This document shows, one piece after another, positions 56,041-64,000 of a stretch of 64,000 nucleotides of DNA (position 1 is its first letter; every line of letters begins with the position of its first letter). Source of the stretch: Paraglaciecola sp. (GTDB lineage: Bacteria > Pseudomonadota > Gammaproteobacteria > Enterobacterales > Alteromonadaceae); the NCBI GenBank assembly GCA_009993955.1, contig JAACSL010000004.1, positions 107,969 to 171,968 of the forward strand, in the 5' to 3' direction. Below the pieces are notes generated by a model that worked only from the letters and a program-made list of their open reading frames with translations, was not told the DNA's origin and did no database searches. Made by a program: the position numbers and the translations under genes.

Positions 56041-56574
56041 ATGCACACGCGGGTTGCCTTGCTACGTGGCATCAATGTCGGTGGTAAACACTTGATAAAA
56101 ATGGCCGACTTAAGCGCCTTAATGCAACAACATGATTGTCAGCAAGTACGAACCTATATTCAAAGTGGCAATCTTGTTTTTCACCACACCAATGCCCAAC
56201 AAACTGAACTGGCTGCGCAACTTTCTGCGTTAATCAGTCAGCGTTTTGGTTTTGCCGTGCCTGTTTATTTATTAACAGGCCAATGCTTTCTTGAGATAGT
56301 CGCCAGCAATCCTTTTGCGCAAGCAAGCCTTGATGGTAAAAGCGTACACGTGTATTTTTTAGAACATGCAGCAAGAGCCGCAAACCACACTAAACTCATG
56401 CAATTGAAACACCCAAGTGAACAATATCACCTCACCGATAAGGCCTTTTATCTGTTTGCGCCACAAGGGGTTGGGCGTTCAAAATTGGCCGCCAAGGTGG
56501 ATAAATGTTTAGGGGTAAACACCACGGCGCGTAACGCTAACACTTTGTGTAAACTTCGAGACATGCTTAGCTAA
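56041..56574 (+). CDS. DUF1697 family protein
   Basis: A 177-residue cytoplasmic protein with the DUF1697 pattern: 'VALLRGINVGGKHLIKMADL' at the start, 'YIQSGNLVF', and 'GVGRSKLAAKVDKCLGV' with 'ARNANTLCKL' at the end. The family is widespread and has no assigned biochemical function. The start ATG 56041 lies 2 bp after the hydrolase stop, so the two genes are cotranscribed. Confidence 0.9.
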   Translation: MHTRVALLRGINVGGKHLIKMADLSALMQQHDCQQVRTYIQSGNLVFHHTNAQQTELAAQLSALISQRFGFAVPVYLLTGQCFLEIVASNPFAQASLDGKSVHVYFLEHAARAANHTKLMQLKHPSEQYHLTDKAFYLFAPQGVGRSKLAAKVDKCLGVNTTARNANTLCKLRDMLS

Positions 56575-56592
56575 GCCTCAGTATGAATCACA

Positions 56593-57723
56593 ATGCAGAA
56601 TGACAACATGTCAGCACCCTACGTACTTTTTGGCACAGCATTTTCGTTGTACACGGCAAAACTACGTGCCTATCTGCAGCTCAAAAACATTCCATTTGTA
56701 GAAAAACTCGCCACCCGTGCAGTTTATAAAAAACAGATCGTGCCCAATACGGGGGTGCGTATTATTCCGGTGTTACTCACTCCTCAAGGTCAATATCTGC
56801 AAGACACCGCCGTGATCATTGAATATTTGGAGGCTTTGTATCCTCAAACGCCAATATTGCCACCTGATCCGAGTGCAAAATTAGTGGCCATGTTATTTGA
56901 GCTTTGGGCCGATGAATGGCTACTGATTCCCGCTATGCACTATCGCTGGAACAAAGCTAACTTTCCCTTTTTGTATCAAGAATTTGGGCGTGTTTTAGCG
57001 CCCTTAGCACCGCGTTTTATCCGTGGCTTTTTGGGGAAAAAGCTGGCCGCTAAATTCAGTGGTATGTTGCCCATATTGGGGATCAACACAAATACCACAG
57101 CGGCCATTGAGGCATGGTATGAAGGGCAATTTTTGCCCCAACTCGATATGCATTTTAGCCAACATGCTTATCTATTAGGTAATACCCCTTGTTTGGCAGA
57201 TGTGGCATTAATGGGCCCTCTGTATGCCCATTTGTATCGAGATCCTGCACCCGGTTTGCTCATGGGTAAACATGCCCCCCACCTTGTTGCATGGATTGAA
57301 CGCATGCTCAAGCAACCTGCTCCTGCAACCAGGTCAGTGAATGCCATAGGTGATGAAGCGGTGCCCACCACCTTAGTGCCCATATTGCAATCTATGTTTC
57401 AGCAGCAATGGCCCGAATTGCGTGACACCGTCCGCAAGGTAGCAGACTATGCTGTGCGCCACTTGCCAACTAAGCCTTTGCCACGCAGTCTTGGTTTACA
57501 TGCATTTAGTTTAGACGGCGTGACCAGCCAGCGAGGGGTGTTTGCCTTTAGTCAGTGGAAGCTGCAACGTGTGGTGGATTGTTATCAAGGCTTTGATGAA
57601 CATCAAAAAATCCAAGTAAATGAACTGCTGACCCAGGTTGACGGCTTAGCTGCCTTGCAAATCGGCTTTACCCAGCGTGTTGAGCGCAGAAATAATCGTT
57701 TATATTATGGTGATCAACTTTGA
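56593..57723 (+). CDS. Glutathione S-transferase family protein with C-terminal extension
   Basis: A 376-residue protein. The N-terminal ~80 residues are a thioredoxin-fold GST domain ('FGTAFSLYTAKLRAYLQLKNIPF', 'LQDTAVIIEYLEALYP'). A helical GST domain follows, and beyond residue ~250 there is an additional ~120 residues ending 'VERRNNRLYYGDQL'. The usual catalytic Ser/Cys/Tyr is in an atypical 'SLYTAK' context, so activity is uncertain. The gene is 18 bp after the DUF1697 gene and 9 bp before trxC, a redox-linked context. Confidence 0.85.
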   Translation: MQNDNMSAPYVLFGTAFSLYTAKLRAYLQLKNIPFVEKLATRAVYKKQIVPNTGVRIIPVLLTPQGQYLQDTAVIIEYLEALYPQTPILPPDPSAKLVAMLFELWADEWLLIPAMHYRWNKANFPFLYQEFGRVLAPLAPRFIRGFLGKKLAAKFSGMLPILGINTNTTAAIEAWYEGQFLPQLDMHFSQHAYLLGNTPCLADVALMGPLYAHLYRDPAPGLLMGKHAPHLVAWIERMLKQPAPATRSVNAIGDEAVPTTLVPILQSMFQQQWPELRDTVRKVADYAVRHLPTKPLPRSLGLHAFSLDGVTSQRGVFAFSQWKLQRVVDCYQGFDEHQKIQVNELLTQVDGLAALQIGFTQRVERRNNRLYYGDQL

Positions 57724-57732
57724 GAGGTTTTT

Positions 57733-58158
57733 ATGCAGCTTGTCTGTGCCCATTGTTTCGTGACTAATCGCTTGCCCGAGGATAAACCTTACACTGAGGC
57801 AAAGTGCGGAAAATGCGCCAAGCCGTTGTACAGCGCCCAACCAGTAGAGTTAAATGATGTGCATTTTCATCGCTACATTGAGCGCAATGATCTGCTCATC
57901 GTGGTAGATTTTTGGGCCAGTTGGTGTGGGCCTTGTCAAGTAATGGCGCCTACATTTGCCAAAGTGGCCGCGCAAAGTCCAGGTGTGTTATTTGCTAAGG
58001 TGAATACCGAAGCTGCGCAAAAAATTTCTGCTGAAGCGGGCATTCGTAGTATTCCCACGTTGATTATGTTTAAAGCTGGCAAGGAAGTAGACCGCCTGTC
58101 TGGGGCGTTGTCAGAACCCCAGTTAAAACAATGGATTATGCAGGCCTTACGTAAATAA
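57733..58158 (+). CDS. trxC: Thioredoxin 2
   Basis: A 141-residue thioredoxin with an N-terminal zinc finger (Cys5, Cys8, Cys25, Cys28) and the redox site 'WASWCGPCQ' (Cys65, Cys68), then the cis-Pro loop 'SIPTLIMF'. TrxC in E. coli is a stress-induced thioredoxin controlled by OxyR. It converges with yceH: only one base separates the two stop codons, so neither gene has its own terminator here. Confidence 0.95.
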   Translation: MQLVCAHCFVTNRLPEDKPYTEAKCGKCAKPLYSAQPVELNDVHFHRYIERNDLLIVVDFWASWCGPCQVMAPTFAKVAAQSPGVLFAKVNTEAAQKISAEAGIRSIPTLIMFKAGKEVDRLSGALSEPQLKQWIMQALRK

Positions 58159-58159
58159 A

Positions 58160-58840
58160 CTAAGGGTGAGGTAGGCGTTCCAGTATGGCGCGCATCACAT
58201 GCAGCTCGTCATATAGCGCCGCCACTTGGTTTTCTAGTTCGCTGACCCGCGAGGCCAAACTTTGTGTATTGCTGGCTGTGCTTATGCGCTGATCATCGCC
58301 GTCATCTTTGCTGGCCGCTTGCAGGCCGTGTTCTTGGCAAAATAACTGCGCATAACGCGATTCGCGTTTACCTGGTTCCCGCGCCAGTTTCATCACCAAG
58401 GCGTTGCCTTTGTAGTCTTGCAGCGAGCGCAAACATTGTTCTACCTGCTCGACATCGTCAAAGTCAGCCAAACGCTGCGTGCGAGTTCGCAGTTCACCGG
58501 GGGTTTGCGCACCACGTAGCAATAAAACACACAATACAGCACGTTGCTCATCACTCAGTTGTAGGTCACTGAATTCGGTATTGCAGAAACGATGTTTATA
58601 TTTACTCACCCGACTGCCAGGATTATTAAGGCAAAATATCGCCTTCTTTTGCTGCAACTCATCTAGGCCTTGCTGCACCTCTGTTTCTGTTAACTCCATC
58701 ACAGGCTCGCGATTACTTTTTTGATTGCAACCAAGGGTTAAGGCATTGAGAGATAAGGGATATTGCTCAGGTGTGGTGCTTTCTTTTTCCAACAATACAC
58801 CAATAATTCTGGCTTGCTCTGGGGTGAGTTCAAGTATCAT
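58160..58840 (-). CDS. yceH: YceH family protein (DUF480)
   Basis: A 226-residue protein of the YceH family, two winged-helix-like repeats of unknown function. Landmarks are '[25 protein letters not shown]', '[13 protein letters not shown]', '[16 protein letters not shown]' and a C-terminal coiled coil ('[19 protein letters not shown]'). The start ATG 58840 follows AAAGGA; a longer frame adds residues with no similarity to the family. It is on the same strand as the HupE gene, 46 bp downstream. Confidence 0.92.
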   Translation of the reverse strand: MILELTPEQARIIGVLLEKESTTPEQYPLSLNALTLGCNQKSNREPVMELTETEVQQGLDELQQKKAIFCLNNPGSRVSKYKHRFCNTEFSDLQLSDEQRAVLCVLLLRGAQTPGELRTRTQRLADFDDVEQVEQCLRSLQDYKGNALVMKLAREPGKRESRYAQLFCQEHGLQAASKDDGDDQRISTASNTQSLASRVSELENQVAALYDELHVMRAILERLPHP

Positions 58841-58886
58841 GTATGTTCCTTTAACAACAAAATTACGTGCTAGTAGGGTAGGGGAA

Positions 58887-60074
58887 TTAAAAACGACTAA
58901 TACACCATTGCAAAGCGATGATTGCAATTAGCCCTGAACAGACTCTAATGCCATATTGTTGATACCACGAGCGTTTTCCCAAGTACACTAGAAAGGGCAG
59001 TAACACCGCTAAAATCATTAACTGACCTAATTCAACCCCACCATTAAAGGCTAAAACAGATAACAATTTCTGATCTTTGTTGATGCCGAGTTCACCTAAT
59101 ACCCCCGCAAACCCCATTCCGTGTAACAAACCAAAACCAAAGGTTAGCCATGTTAAACGCAGCACCAATGGCCAAATATTGTTTAAAGCGGTGAGCATAA
59201 CCGATAGGGCAATGCCAAATTCTACCCAGCGACTACTGGGTATAATGATATCCATGGCGGTGGCGGTTAAAGTCAGGGAATGCGCCACAGTAAAGGCGGT
59301 GATAAGCCACGCCGTATCTTTTAAGGTTTGTTTGAAATGTGCTTTAGCCTGCCATTGTTTGTTGACGCGCTGCACGGCACAGGTTAACAACAGGGCACAT
59401 AAAAACAGGATGTGGTCGATGCCCTTAAAGATGTGCAATATGCCCTGATAAATGTAGCTAGTGATGATACTCAGCACGCGGCTTTTTTGGGGTTCAAGCA
59501 AAAAAGTTTGGTTTTCAGCGTCCACCACGCCAGCAAAGGATTGCTGATACAAACTGGCATTGACCAAGAGTTTATGATCAGCATCTTGGCTGAAAATGGC
59601 AGAGTAGTGAATACTCAGCGTCTGAGCTTGGCTATCGGCCGTCTCAGTCGGGCAAAAAGCCGCAAAATACAGCACCAAATAACCTTCATCAAAGTGCATG
59701 TCGGTTTGAATGTCGTCTTCGAGTTGCAGGCGGCAGACCAGCTCATCATGTTGAATATGCAAATGTTCCAGGGCAAAGGCTTTTATCTGTGGGGCTCGCT
59801 CGTCCACTTCTGCCCACGACAATTCGCCATCTGAATTAGCGTCAAGGCCAATCACCAACTCCAAATCAAACCAGCGCAGTTGCAACTCACCATAAAAATT
59901 AGCGTCTTGGCCTGTTGCCATGGTCTGAGTTTGAAGGGTTTTATCATGCAAAGGTTGATCAGCAAGCTGTAAATAGGCGGTGCTCATCTGATGGGCATGA
60001 ACACTAAAACCAAACATGCAGGTAAGGGCAAAGCACACTAGTCGGCTATTCAAGCCAGTAAACAAAGACGTCAT
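58887..60074 (-). CDS. HupE/UreJ family membrane protein with periplasmic N-terminal domain
   Basis: A 395-residue protein: signal peptide (~27 residues, 'VHAHQM'), a periplasmic beta-rich domain (~30-195) containing an EF-hand-like '[12 protein letters not shown]', and a six-to-seven-helix membrane domain with His-containing segments '[16 protein letters not shown]', '[10 protein letters not shown]' and '[16 protein letters not shown]'. This layout fits the HupE/UreJ-2 family, whose smaller members transport nickel or cobalt. No hydrogenase or urease gene is nearby. It is the last gene of the DUF4331-TPR-HupE run, 62 bp after the TPR gene. Confidence 0.88.
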   Translation of the reverse strand: MTSLFTGLNSRLVCFALTCMFGFSVHAHQMSTAYLQLADQPLHDKTLQTQTMATGQDANFYGELQLRWFDLELVIGLDANSDGELSWAEVDERAPQIKAFALEHLHIQHDELVCRLQLEDDIQTDMHFDEGYLVLYFAAFCPTETADSQAQTLSIHYSAIFSQDADHKLLVNASLYQQSFAGVVDAENQTFLLEPQKSRVLSIITSYIYQGILHIFKGIDHILFLCALLLTCAVQRVNKQWQAKAHFKQTLKDTAWLITAFTVAHSLTLTATAMDIIIPSSRWVEFGIALSVMLTALNNIWPLVLRLTWLTFGFGLLHGMGFAGVLGELGINKDQKLLSVLAFNGGVELGQLMILAVLLPFLVYLGKRSWYQQYGIRVCSGLIAIIALQWCISRF

Positions 60075-60136
60075 TCAGGGTATTCCACGTTACAATTTAG
60101 TCGAGCCAGTGCTGACACCAACTGCACAGACAACGA

Positions 60137-61279
60137 TCAAGAGGGATCGTAAGGCAATTTAGATTGCGCGGTATTTTGCATGATTTGCGCCCTATCCAAA
60201 AGCTGTTTGTCGTCATACAGTTTAGCGTGTTGCCAATTAATTTTGGCCCAGTACAACGCCCGTTCAGGATCTGGGGCAATATCAAGAAAAAATCGCGTTA
60301 GATCAGCACTATGAAAAGTATCGTGACGGGCGAGTCGCAGGGCGATCCGCTCGCTAAGCAAGCGCTGCCAATGGCGATGCGGCGTAGATTTTTCCGCTAA
60401 ACTTAAGCGGGTTAAAAGGGCATCATCTTTAAATCCAGCTTGTTCAACCACTGCGGTTAATTCGTCTAATACACCTTGTTCTCGGCGCAAGCTCAACTGC
60501 ACATCAGCCCACAATACAATGAAACTAAGGGGCTTTTGGGCCAAGCTTTGGTTGGCATGCAACGCCTGATTTAACCATCTGTCGGCCTCGTCGTTTTTGC
60601 CTAACATTAAAGCCATGTCTGCCACGAGTTGTAGCAACCAGTCTTGCTCGTTCTGAGGGTGGTGTTGAGAGCCCTGATGACTTAACAAGCTGTTCAAACT
60701 TGTATAACTGCTCAGTAGCTCACCGTGGTTGGCTTGCACTTCTAGTACACAAGCCGTGATCAAACGCAAATCTGCTATACCCAGCATAGCGTGGCAACTT
60801 TGTTGGCTATCTACAACCTTACCTTGTGTCAGCAATACATTGGCTTTAAGTAAATAAGCTGCGCTGTTGTTGTTGTCTAAGGCGATGCTGTTTTCAAGGA
60901 AGTGAAGGGCCAAATCAAATTCATGTTGATACTGCACAATGCGCGCCCGCAAATACCAAGCTTGGCTTTGCACCCTTAAGGGCATTTGCTGGAGAGAAGT
61001 ACTGGCTTGCTCAGTGAAAATAGGCAGCAATAAGGCTTTTGCGCGGCCATAGTGTTTGTTGCTTTGCCCGGCATACTGACCCTGTTGAATATGCCATGCA
61101 ACTTTGCTTAAGCGCTGGGTAAACGACAAGTTGCTTGTTTTGTCAGCAGCATCGCTGTCCCAGCTGGCGACAATTTGTTGATTATTCTTAGGAATATAGG
61201 GCTTGGCCGTGGCACCAAATACAATGAGGATCATCACCAAAATTAACATGATCATCAGACTTTTTTGTTGGTGACGCAT
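60137..61279 (-). CDS. TPR-like repeat protein, membrane-anchored
   Basis: A 380-residue protein with one N-terminal transmembrane helix (~7-25) and a helical body of tetratricopeptide-like repeats ('YLRARIVQYQHEFDLALHFLENSIALD', 'AAYLLKANVLLTQGKVVDS', 'MALMLGKNDEADRWLNQALHA'). It is probably exposed to the periplasm and likely mediates protein contacts. The family is not named. It precedes the HupE gene by 62 bp and lies 115 bp after the Ig-like lipoprotein gene, with a weak terminator-like hairpin in between. Confidence 0.78.
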   Translation of the reverse strand: MRHQQKSLMIMLILVMILIVFGATAKPYIPKNNQQIVASWDSDAADKTSNLSFTQRLSKVAWHIQQGQYAGQSNKHYGRAKALLLPIFTEQASTSLQQMPLRVQSQAWYLRARIVQYQHEFDLALHFLENSIALDNNNSAAYLLKANVLLTQGKVVDSQQSCHAMLGIADLRLITACVLEVQANHGELLSSYTSLNSLLSHQGSQHHPQNEQDWLLQLVADMALMLGKNDEADRWLNQALHANQSLAQKPLSFIVLWADVQLSLRREQGVLDELTAVVEQAGFKDDALLTRLSLAEKSTPHRHWQRLLSERIALRLARHDTFHSADLTRFFLDIAPDPERALYWAKINWQHAKLYDDKQLLDRAQIMQNTAQSKLPYDPS

Positions 61280-61327
61280 AAAACCATTCTCCTGTTTAAA
61301 TTTGAGGTAGTACGTTTATTGGTGAGC

Positions 61328-61346
61328 AAAAAAAGCCATCCTTGGC
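61328..61346 (-). terminator. Weak terminator or attenuator within the DUF4331-HupE operon
   Basis: GCCA / TGGC 4-bp stem with loop TCCT, followed on the minus strand by seven T residues. The stem is short; it could reduce rather than stop transcription into the TPR and HupE genes. Confidence 0.35.
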
Positions 61347-61394
61347 GACTGTCGGCAGTCATTACCGTCCTAGTAAAAGCAGATTTACGCAGGC

Positions 61395-61898
61395 TTAGTT
61401 GTTAAGAAACAAGTCTGCGTAGGTGTCAGTTCCAGCAACATCTTGAGTAAATACTCTTCCGTTTATGGGTAACGGGTTGTCACTAGCAGATTGCATAAAC
61501 GCTTGGCGGCTGTAATCTGCAAAACTGAGTTGTAAAGCCTCCACGCTAATGCTTACCGTGGCCGTGGCAGAACCACTCATGTTATCGCTAACACTGAAGG
61601 TAAAGCTGTCTTCGCCGGTAAAGGTATAGTTGGGTGTATAGGTAAATTGACCATTTGCCATGATGCTCAAGGTGCCCATCGCCACATCGCTAACTAATGC
61701 AAAACTCAAACTGTCATTGTCAGCATCGGTAGCACTCAAGGTGCCCGTCAGCGGCGTGTCAGCTTGGGTAATAAGTGCTGTATCCATGGCCACAGGCGCG
61801 CTATTCATCATCGGTTCGTCGTCATCACCGTTGAAACAACCACCAAGCCCAGCGCACAATGCGAGGGCGGTGGCAGATTTTAAAAAGCTGGGTTTCAT
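61395..61898 (-). CDS. Small lipoprotein with Ig-like/cadherin-like repeat
   Basis: A 167-residue lipoprotein; the lipobox 'LGGC' puts the acylated Cys at residue 21. One Ig-like repeat of the tandem-95/VCBS type follows ('GTLSATDADNDSLSF', 'QFTYTPNYTFTGEDSFTFSVSD'), and then a ~45-residue tail ('LSFADYSRQAFMQS') that is unlike the repeat. Such repeats usually occur in long adhesins; a single copy in a small lipoprotein is unusual. It begins 10 bp after the DUF4331 gene, so the two are cotranscribed. Confidence 0.82.
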   Translation of the reverse strand: MKPSFLKSATALALCAGLGGCFNGDDDEPMMNSAPVAMDTALITQADTPLTGTLSATDADNDSLSFALVSDVAMGTLSIMANGQFTYTPNYTFTGEDSFTFSVSDNMSGSATATVSISVEALQLSFADYSRQAFMQSASDNPLPINGRVFTQDVAGTDTYADLFLNN

Positions 61899-61908
61899 GC
61901 TCTACTCC

Positions 61909-63504
61909 TTAGTAGTCTGAGCCGGAAATTGGCGTAGCAAGATAAGGGAAAGCCCCCATCATCATGGATGCATCAACAGGTGCACCATCGGTAAATGGTA
62001 CATTGCCCACGCTTGCATCTTCTGGGGCACACAAACCTAAATCAGTGTCTACACCGCCCACAGGAATGGGGTAACACAAACGACCCATTACCACACGCAG
62101 GGCAATATCCACCACGTCATCCCCTGGTCTGCGACCATTCGGAAAGCCGGCTAAATCATCGCCAGCTACCCCAAAGGCTGATTGCATGGCCACGGGCGTG
62201 GCAGCAATACCCGTGTTTAAGCGCAGCATTTCTGAAGGAGTGACCGTGGCTAATTGATTAACCCCAGGGAAACCCGTTAAGAAAGCGGTGACCAAATCGT
62301 TGCGCGGGAAATTAGTGGGCGCCAGCGTAGGGATGCTCGCCCCTAAAGTGGTATTCACTGCATCTTTGAACAAAATATTCAGTAATTCTGGCAGAGTAGG
62401 GTGAGTCACATAATCCGCAAACTGGGTATCATTTTTGGGTTCACTACTAGAGAATGCATCCTTATCAGCCAAACCAATCACCAATTCATTGACTAAAGGA
62501 TTACCCAAACGAGACACCTGTGTCATGGCACCACCATTCACTTCAGTGGCAGCAAACTTGGCATCGGGGTTTAAGATCCGCGCTTGGGGCAAACTGGCGG
62601 TTGTCCACGCACCAATGGTGCCATTACCCGCGCCAGTAACACAGCTTTTGGGTACTTCAATGGCGATGGCGGTGACGTTTTTATCTTGCAAGTTATCATT
62701 GCTTGATGATTGGGTAATACCACCCGGGAAACCACCTGCATCACCTGCGCCCGGCGCGCTATCACCTTCTACCGGCACATAATTCACGAGGTCAAAGGTT
62801 TTACCCAAATTCACGACAAAGGGGTCTTTGCGTTGGCCCACAAATACCTTACCCATTTGCTCACAACCGGGTAGGGCAAAGCTATAGATAAAGCTGCTGG
62901 CGTAGGCCTCATAACTGGCCGCATCGGTAAAGGTTTTGTTGCCGATGTAATCCAAGGGTTTATGAAAACTGTCCATGCCACTGCTAGCATTTTGTAAGGG
63001 CGTAGCGCTGCCAGTGCGCTCTGGACCACTCACCAAGGTAAGCGAGTAGGCTTCACTGAAGTTGGCGGCACCTTGATCTGCCGCTGAGATCCCACCAATA
63101 TTTTTGAGTGGCACGCCCACTGTGCGTTGGTTGCCTTCAGGCCCCACCGTCAACTCAATGCCCTGATTGTCGTTGGCCAACATCGATTGAAAACGCAACT
63201 GAAACGTTAAGTCTTCGATGGCGTCGCCGTCATTGTCGATGTGGATGCTGTAAACAGCAGCAGGATCCATCGCGAAATAAATCGGACCGCCGTAAGCATC
63301 TTGCAAGGGAATATAGTTGGCAATCAAACTGACATAGTCACCACGGCCCTCTTCATAACTATTGAAGGCATAAAAGTCAGTAGAATCAAGGGTAGGAAAA
63401 CGAGTGATATTTGGTGCTTCACGGTGGCTAGATGCATGGGCTAATTGCCCTATTACGGCAGTAGCCAACAAACTCAGCATGAGTTTAGAATTTGACTTGA
63501 GCAT
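61909..63504 (-). CDS. Exported DUF4331 family protein
   Basis: A 531-residue secreted protein of the DUF4331 family. A signal peptide ends near residue 25 ('LAHAS'), and the mature protein begins 'SHREAPNITRFPTLDSTDFYAFNSYE', the family hallmark, with later 'YSIHIDNDGDAIEDLTFQLRF' and 'DKDAFSSSEPKNDTQFADY'. Many Asp and Asn residues suggest metal binding, likely calcium. The function is unknown. The start ATG 63504 follows AGAGGA on the minus strand; an in-frame start at 63561 would bury the signal peptide. It leads a four-gene run with lipoprotein, TPR and HupE genes. Confidence 0.9.
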   Translation of the reverse strand: MLKSNSKLMLSLLATAVIGQLAHASSHREAPNITRFPTLDSTDFYAFNSYEEGRGDYVSLIANYIPLQDAYGGPIYFAMDPAAVYSIHIDNDGDAIEDLTFQLRFQSMLANDNQGIELTVGPEGNQRTVGVPLKNIGGISAADQGAANFSEAYSLTLVSGPERTGSATPLQNASSGMDSFHKPLDYIGNKTFTDAASYEAYASSFIYSFALPGCEQMGKVFVGQRKDPFVVNLGKTFDLVNYVPVEGDSAPGAGDAGGFPGGITQSSSNDNLQDKNVTAIAIEVPKSCVTGAGNGTIGAWTTASLPQARILNPDAKFAATEVNGGAMTQVSRLGNPLVNELVIGLADKDAFSSSEPKNDTQFADYVTHPTLPELLNILFKDAVNTTLGASIPTLAPTNFPRNDLVTAFLTGFPGVNQLATVTPSEMLRLNTGIAATPVAMQSAFGVAGDDLAGFPNGRRPGDDVVDIALRVVMGRLCYPIPVGGVDTDLGLCAPEDASVGNVPFTDGAPVDASMMMGAFPYLATPISGSDY

Positions 63505-63897
63505 GACATGTTCCTCTTGGTTGTTGTTCATTGTCCTCAAGCCAAACGATCCACTTGCCAAAGTAGATGCAACTTTTTTATGTTAAATGTTCATGAAGTG
63601 AAAAATGCGTTGTGGTTGGGGCATGGTAAAAGGCAAAAAATAGTAAATTCTCAGGTGTTCGCCCGCTTGCTGTGAGACTGCCTCATGCGGTTTGATAGCG
63701 CTGATCAATGGCCCTTCGGGACACGTTTTTAATGTTGAACTTTCGACACTATTTGGCTAATGAGAAATATCAATAAGTTGATGGTTTAAAATTGGGGAAA
63801 AGGTCATCAGGAGCAGGAGGCAACGGTTTTTTGTCTGTCTTAATTGACTTGTTATGTTTTTGATACCAAATTATATCAAATATTGGTATTGGAGGTT
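63505..63897. other. Intergenic region upstream of the DUF4331 gene
   Basis: About 390 bp without a convincing gene. It must hold the DUF4331 promoter on the minus strand. A minus-strand frame at 63770-63964 has no recognisable family and crosses the repeat region, so I leave it out. An inverted repeat lies at 63863-63889. Confidence 0.5.
63863..63889. other. Inverted repeat near the right edge
   Basis: ATACCAA and TTGGTAT are separated by 13 AT-rich bases. It lies just before a strong Shine-Dalgarno-like GGAGG (63891-63895) and before the candidate IS end. It may be an operator or coincidental. Confidence 0.35.
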
Positions 63898-63966
63898 GAT
63901 ATGGCGAAAAATGCGTATTTCGGTGAAAACAGACAGTCATTTCGGTTCTATCCGATCGCGTCATAG
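63898..63966. mobile_element. Possible terminal region of an IS21-family element running off the window
   Basis: Two copies of ATTTCGG lie 22 bp apart (63917 and 63939) in a context 'TTTCGGTGAAAACAGACAGT' that resembles the short internal repeats at the ends of many IS21-family (IstA/IstB) elements. No transposase gene is inside the window, which ends about 100 bp later, where istA would begin. The boundary, possibly TGAT at 63898, is a guess. Confidence 0.35.
63901..63966 (+). CDS. Candidate 21-codon open frame with a strong ribosome-binding site
   Basis: ATG 63901 is preceded by GGAGG at 63891-63895, five bases away, and the frame runs 21 codons to TAG. The peptide has no recognisable motif. 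It overlaps the candidate IS21-type repeats, so it may be fortuitous; a leader peptide is an alternative. Confidence 0.2.
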   Translation: MAKNAYFGENRQSFRFYPIAS

Positions 63967-64000
63967 CCTTCTTTTTTCTCTACTGTCTTTTTACCCCAAG

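Noticed and set aside
63770..63964. 64-codon minus-strand frame at the right edge
   Set aside because: Its sequence derives from the reverse of the IS-like repeats and AT-rich DNA; no ribosome-binding site.

Overview
The window looks like a chromosomal segment of a marine, heterotrophic gammaproteobacterium, most like the Alteromonadales. The evidence is gene content and order rather than a marker gene: pdhR-aceE-aceF-lpdA next to ampE and ampD; nadC-pilA-pilC-pilD-coaE-zapD-yacG; epmC-yfcL near mnmC and fabB; pdxB-asd-fimV. GC content is moderate by eye (somewhat below 50%). No rRNA, tRNA or CRISPR array was seen. Most of the window is ordinary core chromosome, densely packed, with many overlapping start and stop codons.

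Layout. 1-2467: the end of a surface protein carrying an Hcp-like domain, then an MFS transporter interrupted by an in-frame TGA. 2543-7177 (minus): a compact five-gene run of CBM9-like protein, FFLEELY-type protein, thioesterase, retropepsin-like protease and carboxylesterase. 7277-13593: translation and lipid genes (epmC, an ATP-NAD kinase-like gene, yfcL, mnmC, fabB). 13672-18388: a secreted animal-type alpha-amylase, a Crp/Fnr regulator, a class II aldolase and an Asp-nucleophile hydrolase. 18554-24564: pdxB, asd and fimV. 24777-28988: a coupled three-gene unit of cupredoxin-like protein, GGDEF/EAL protein and outer-membrane protein. 29081-31657 (minus): two DUF481 paralogues and an HDOD protein. 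31898-35083: a wax ester/triacylglycerol synthase with two alpha/beta hydrolases, followed on the minus strand by an SDR, a DUF1289 protein and an M13 peptidase lipoprotein. 38913-46007 (minus): the pyruvate dehydrogenase operon with a PdhR operator. 46218-47655 (minus): ampE and ampD. 47847-53965: a retropepsin, nadC, the pilus genes without pilB, coaE, zapD and yacG. 54119-58158: redox genes (peroxiredoxin-glutaredoxin hybrid, GST, trxC) with a hydrolase and a DUF1697 protein. 58160-63504 (minus): yceH and an uncharacterised envelope operon of DUF4331 protein, Ig-like lipoprotein, TPR protein and HupE/UreJ protein. At the right edge a pair of short repeats resembles the end of an IS21-family element.

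The most interesting little-described units are the cupredoxin/c-di-GMP/outer-membrane module (24777-28988) and the DUF4331-lipoprotein-TPR-HupE operon (58887-63504). All functional calls come from reading motifs and gene order; no database search was run.
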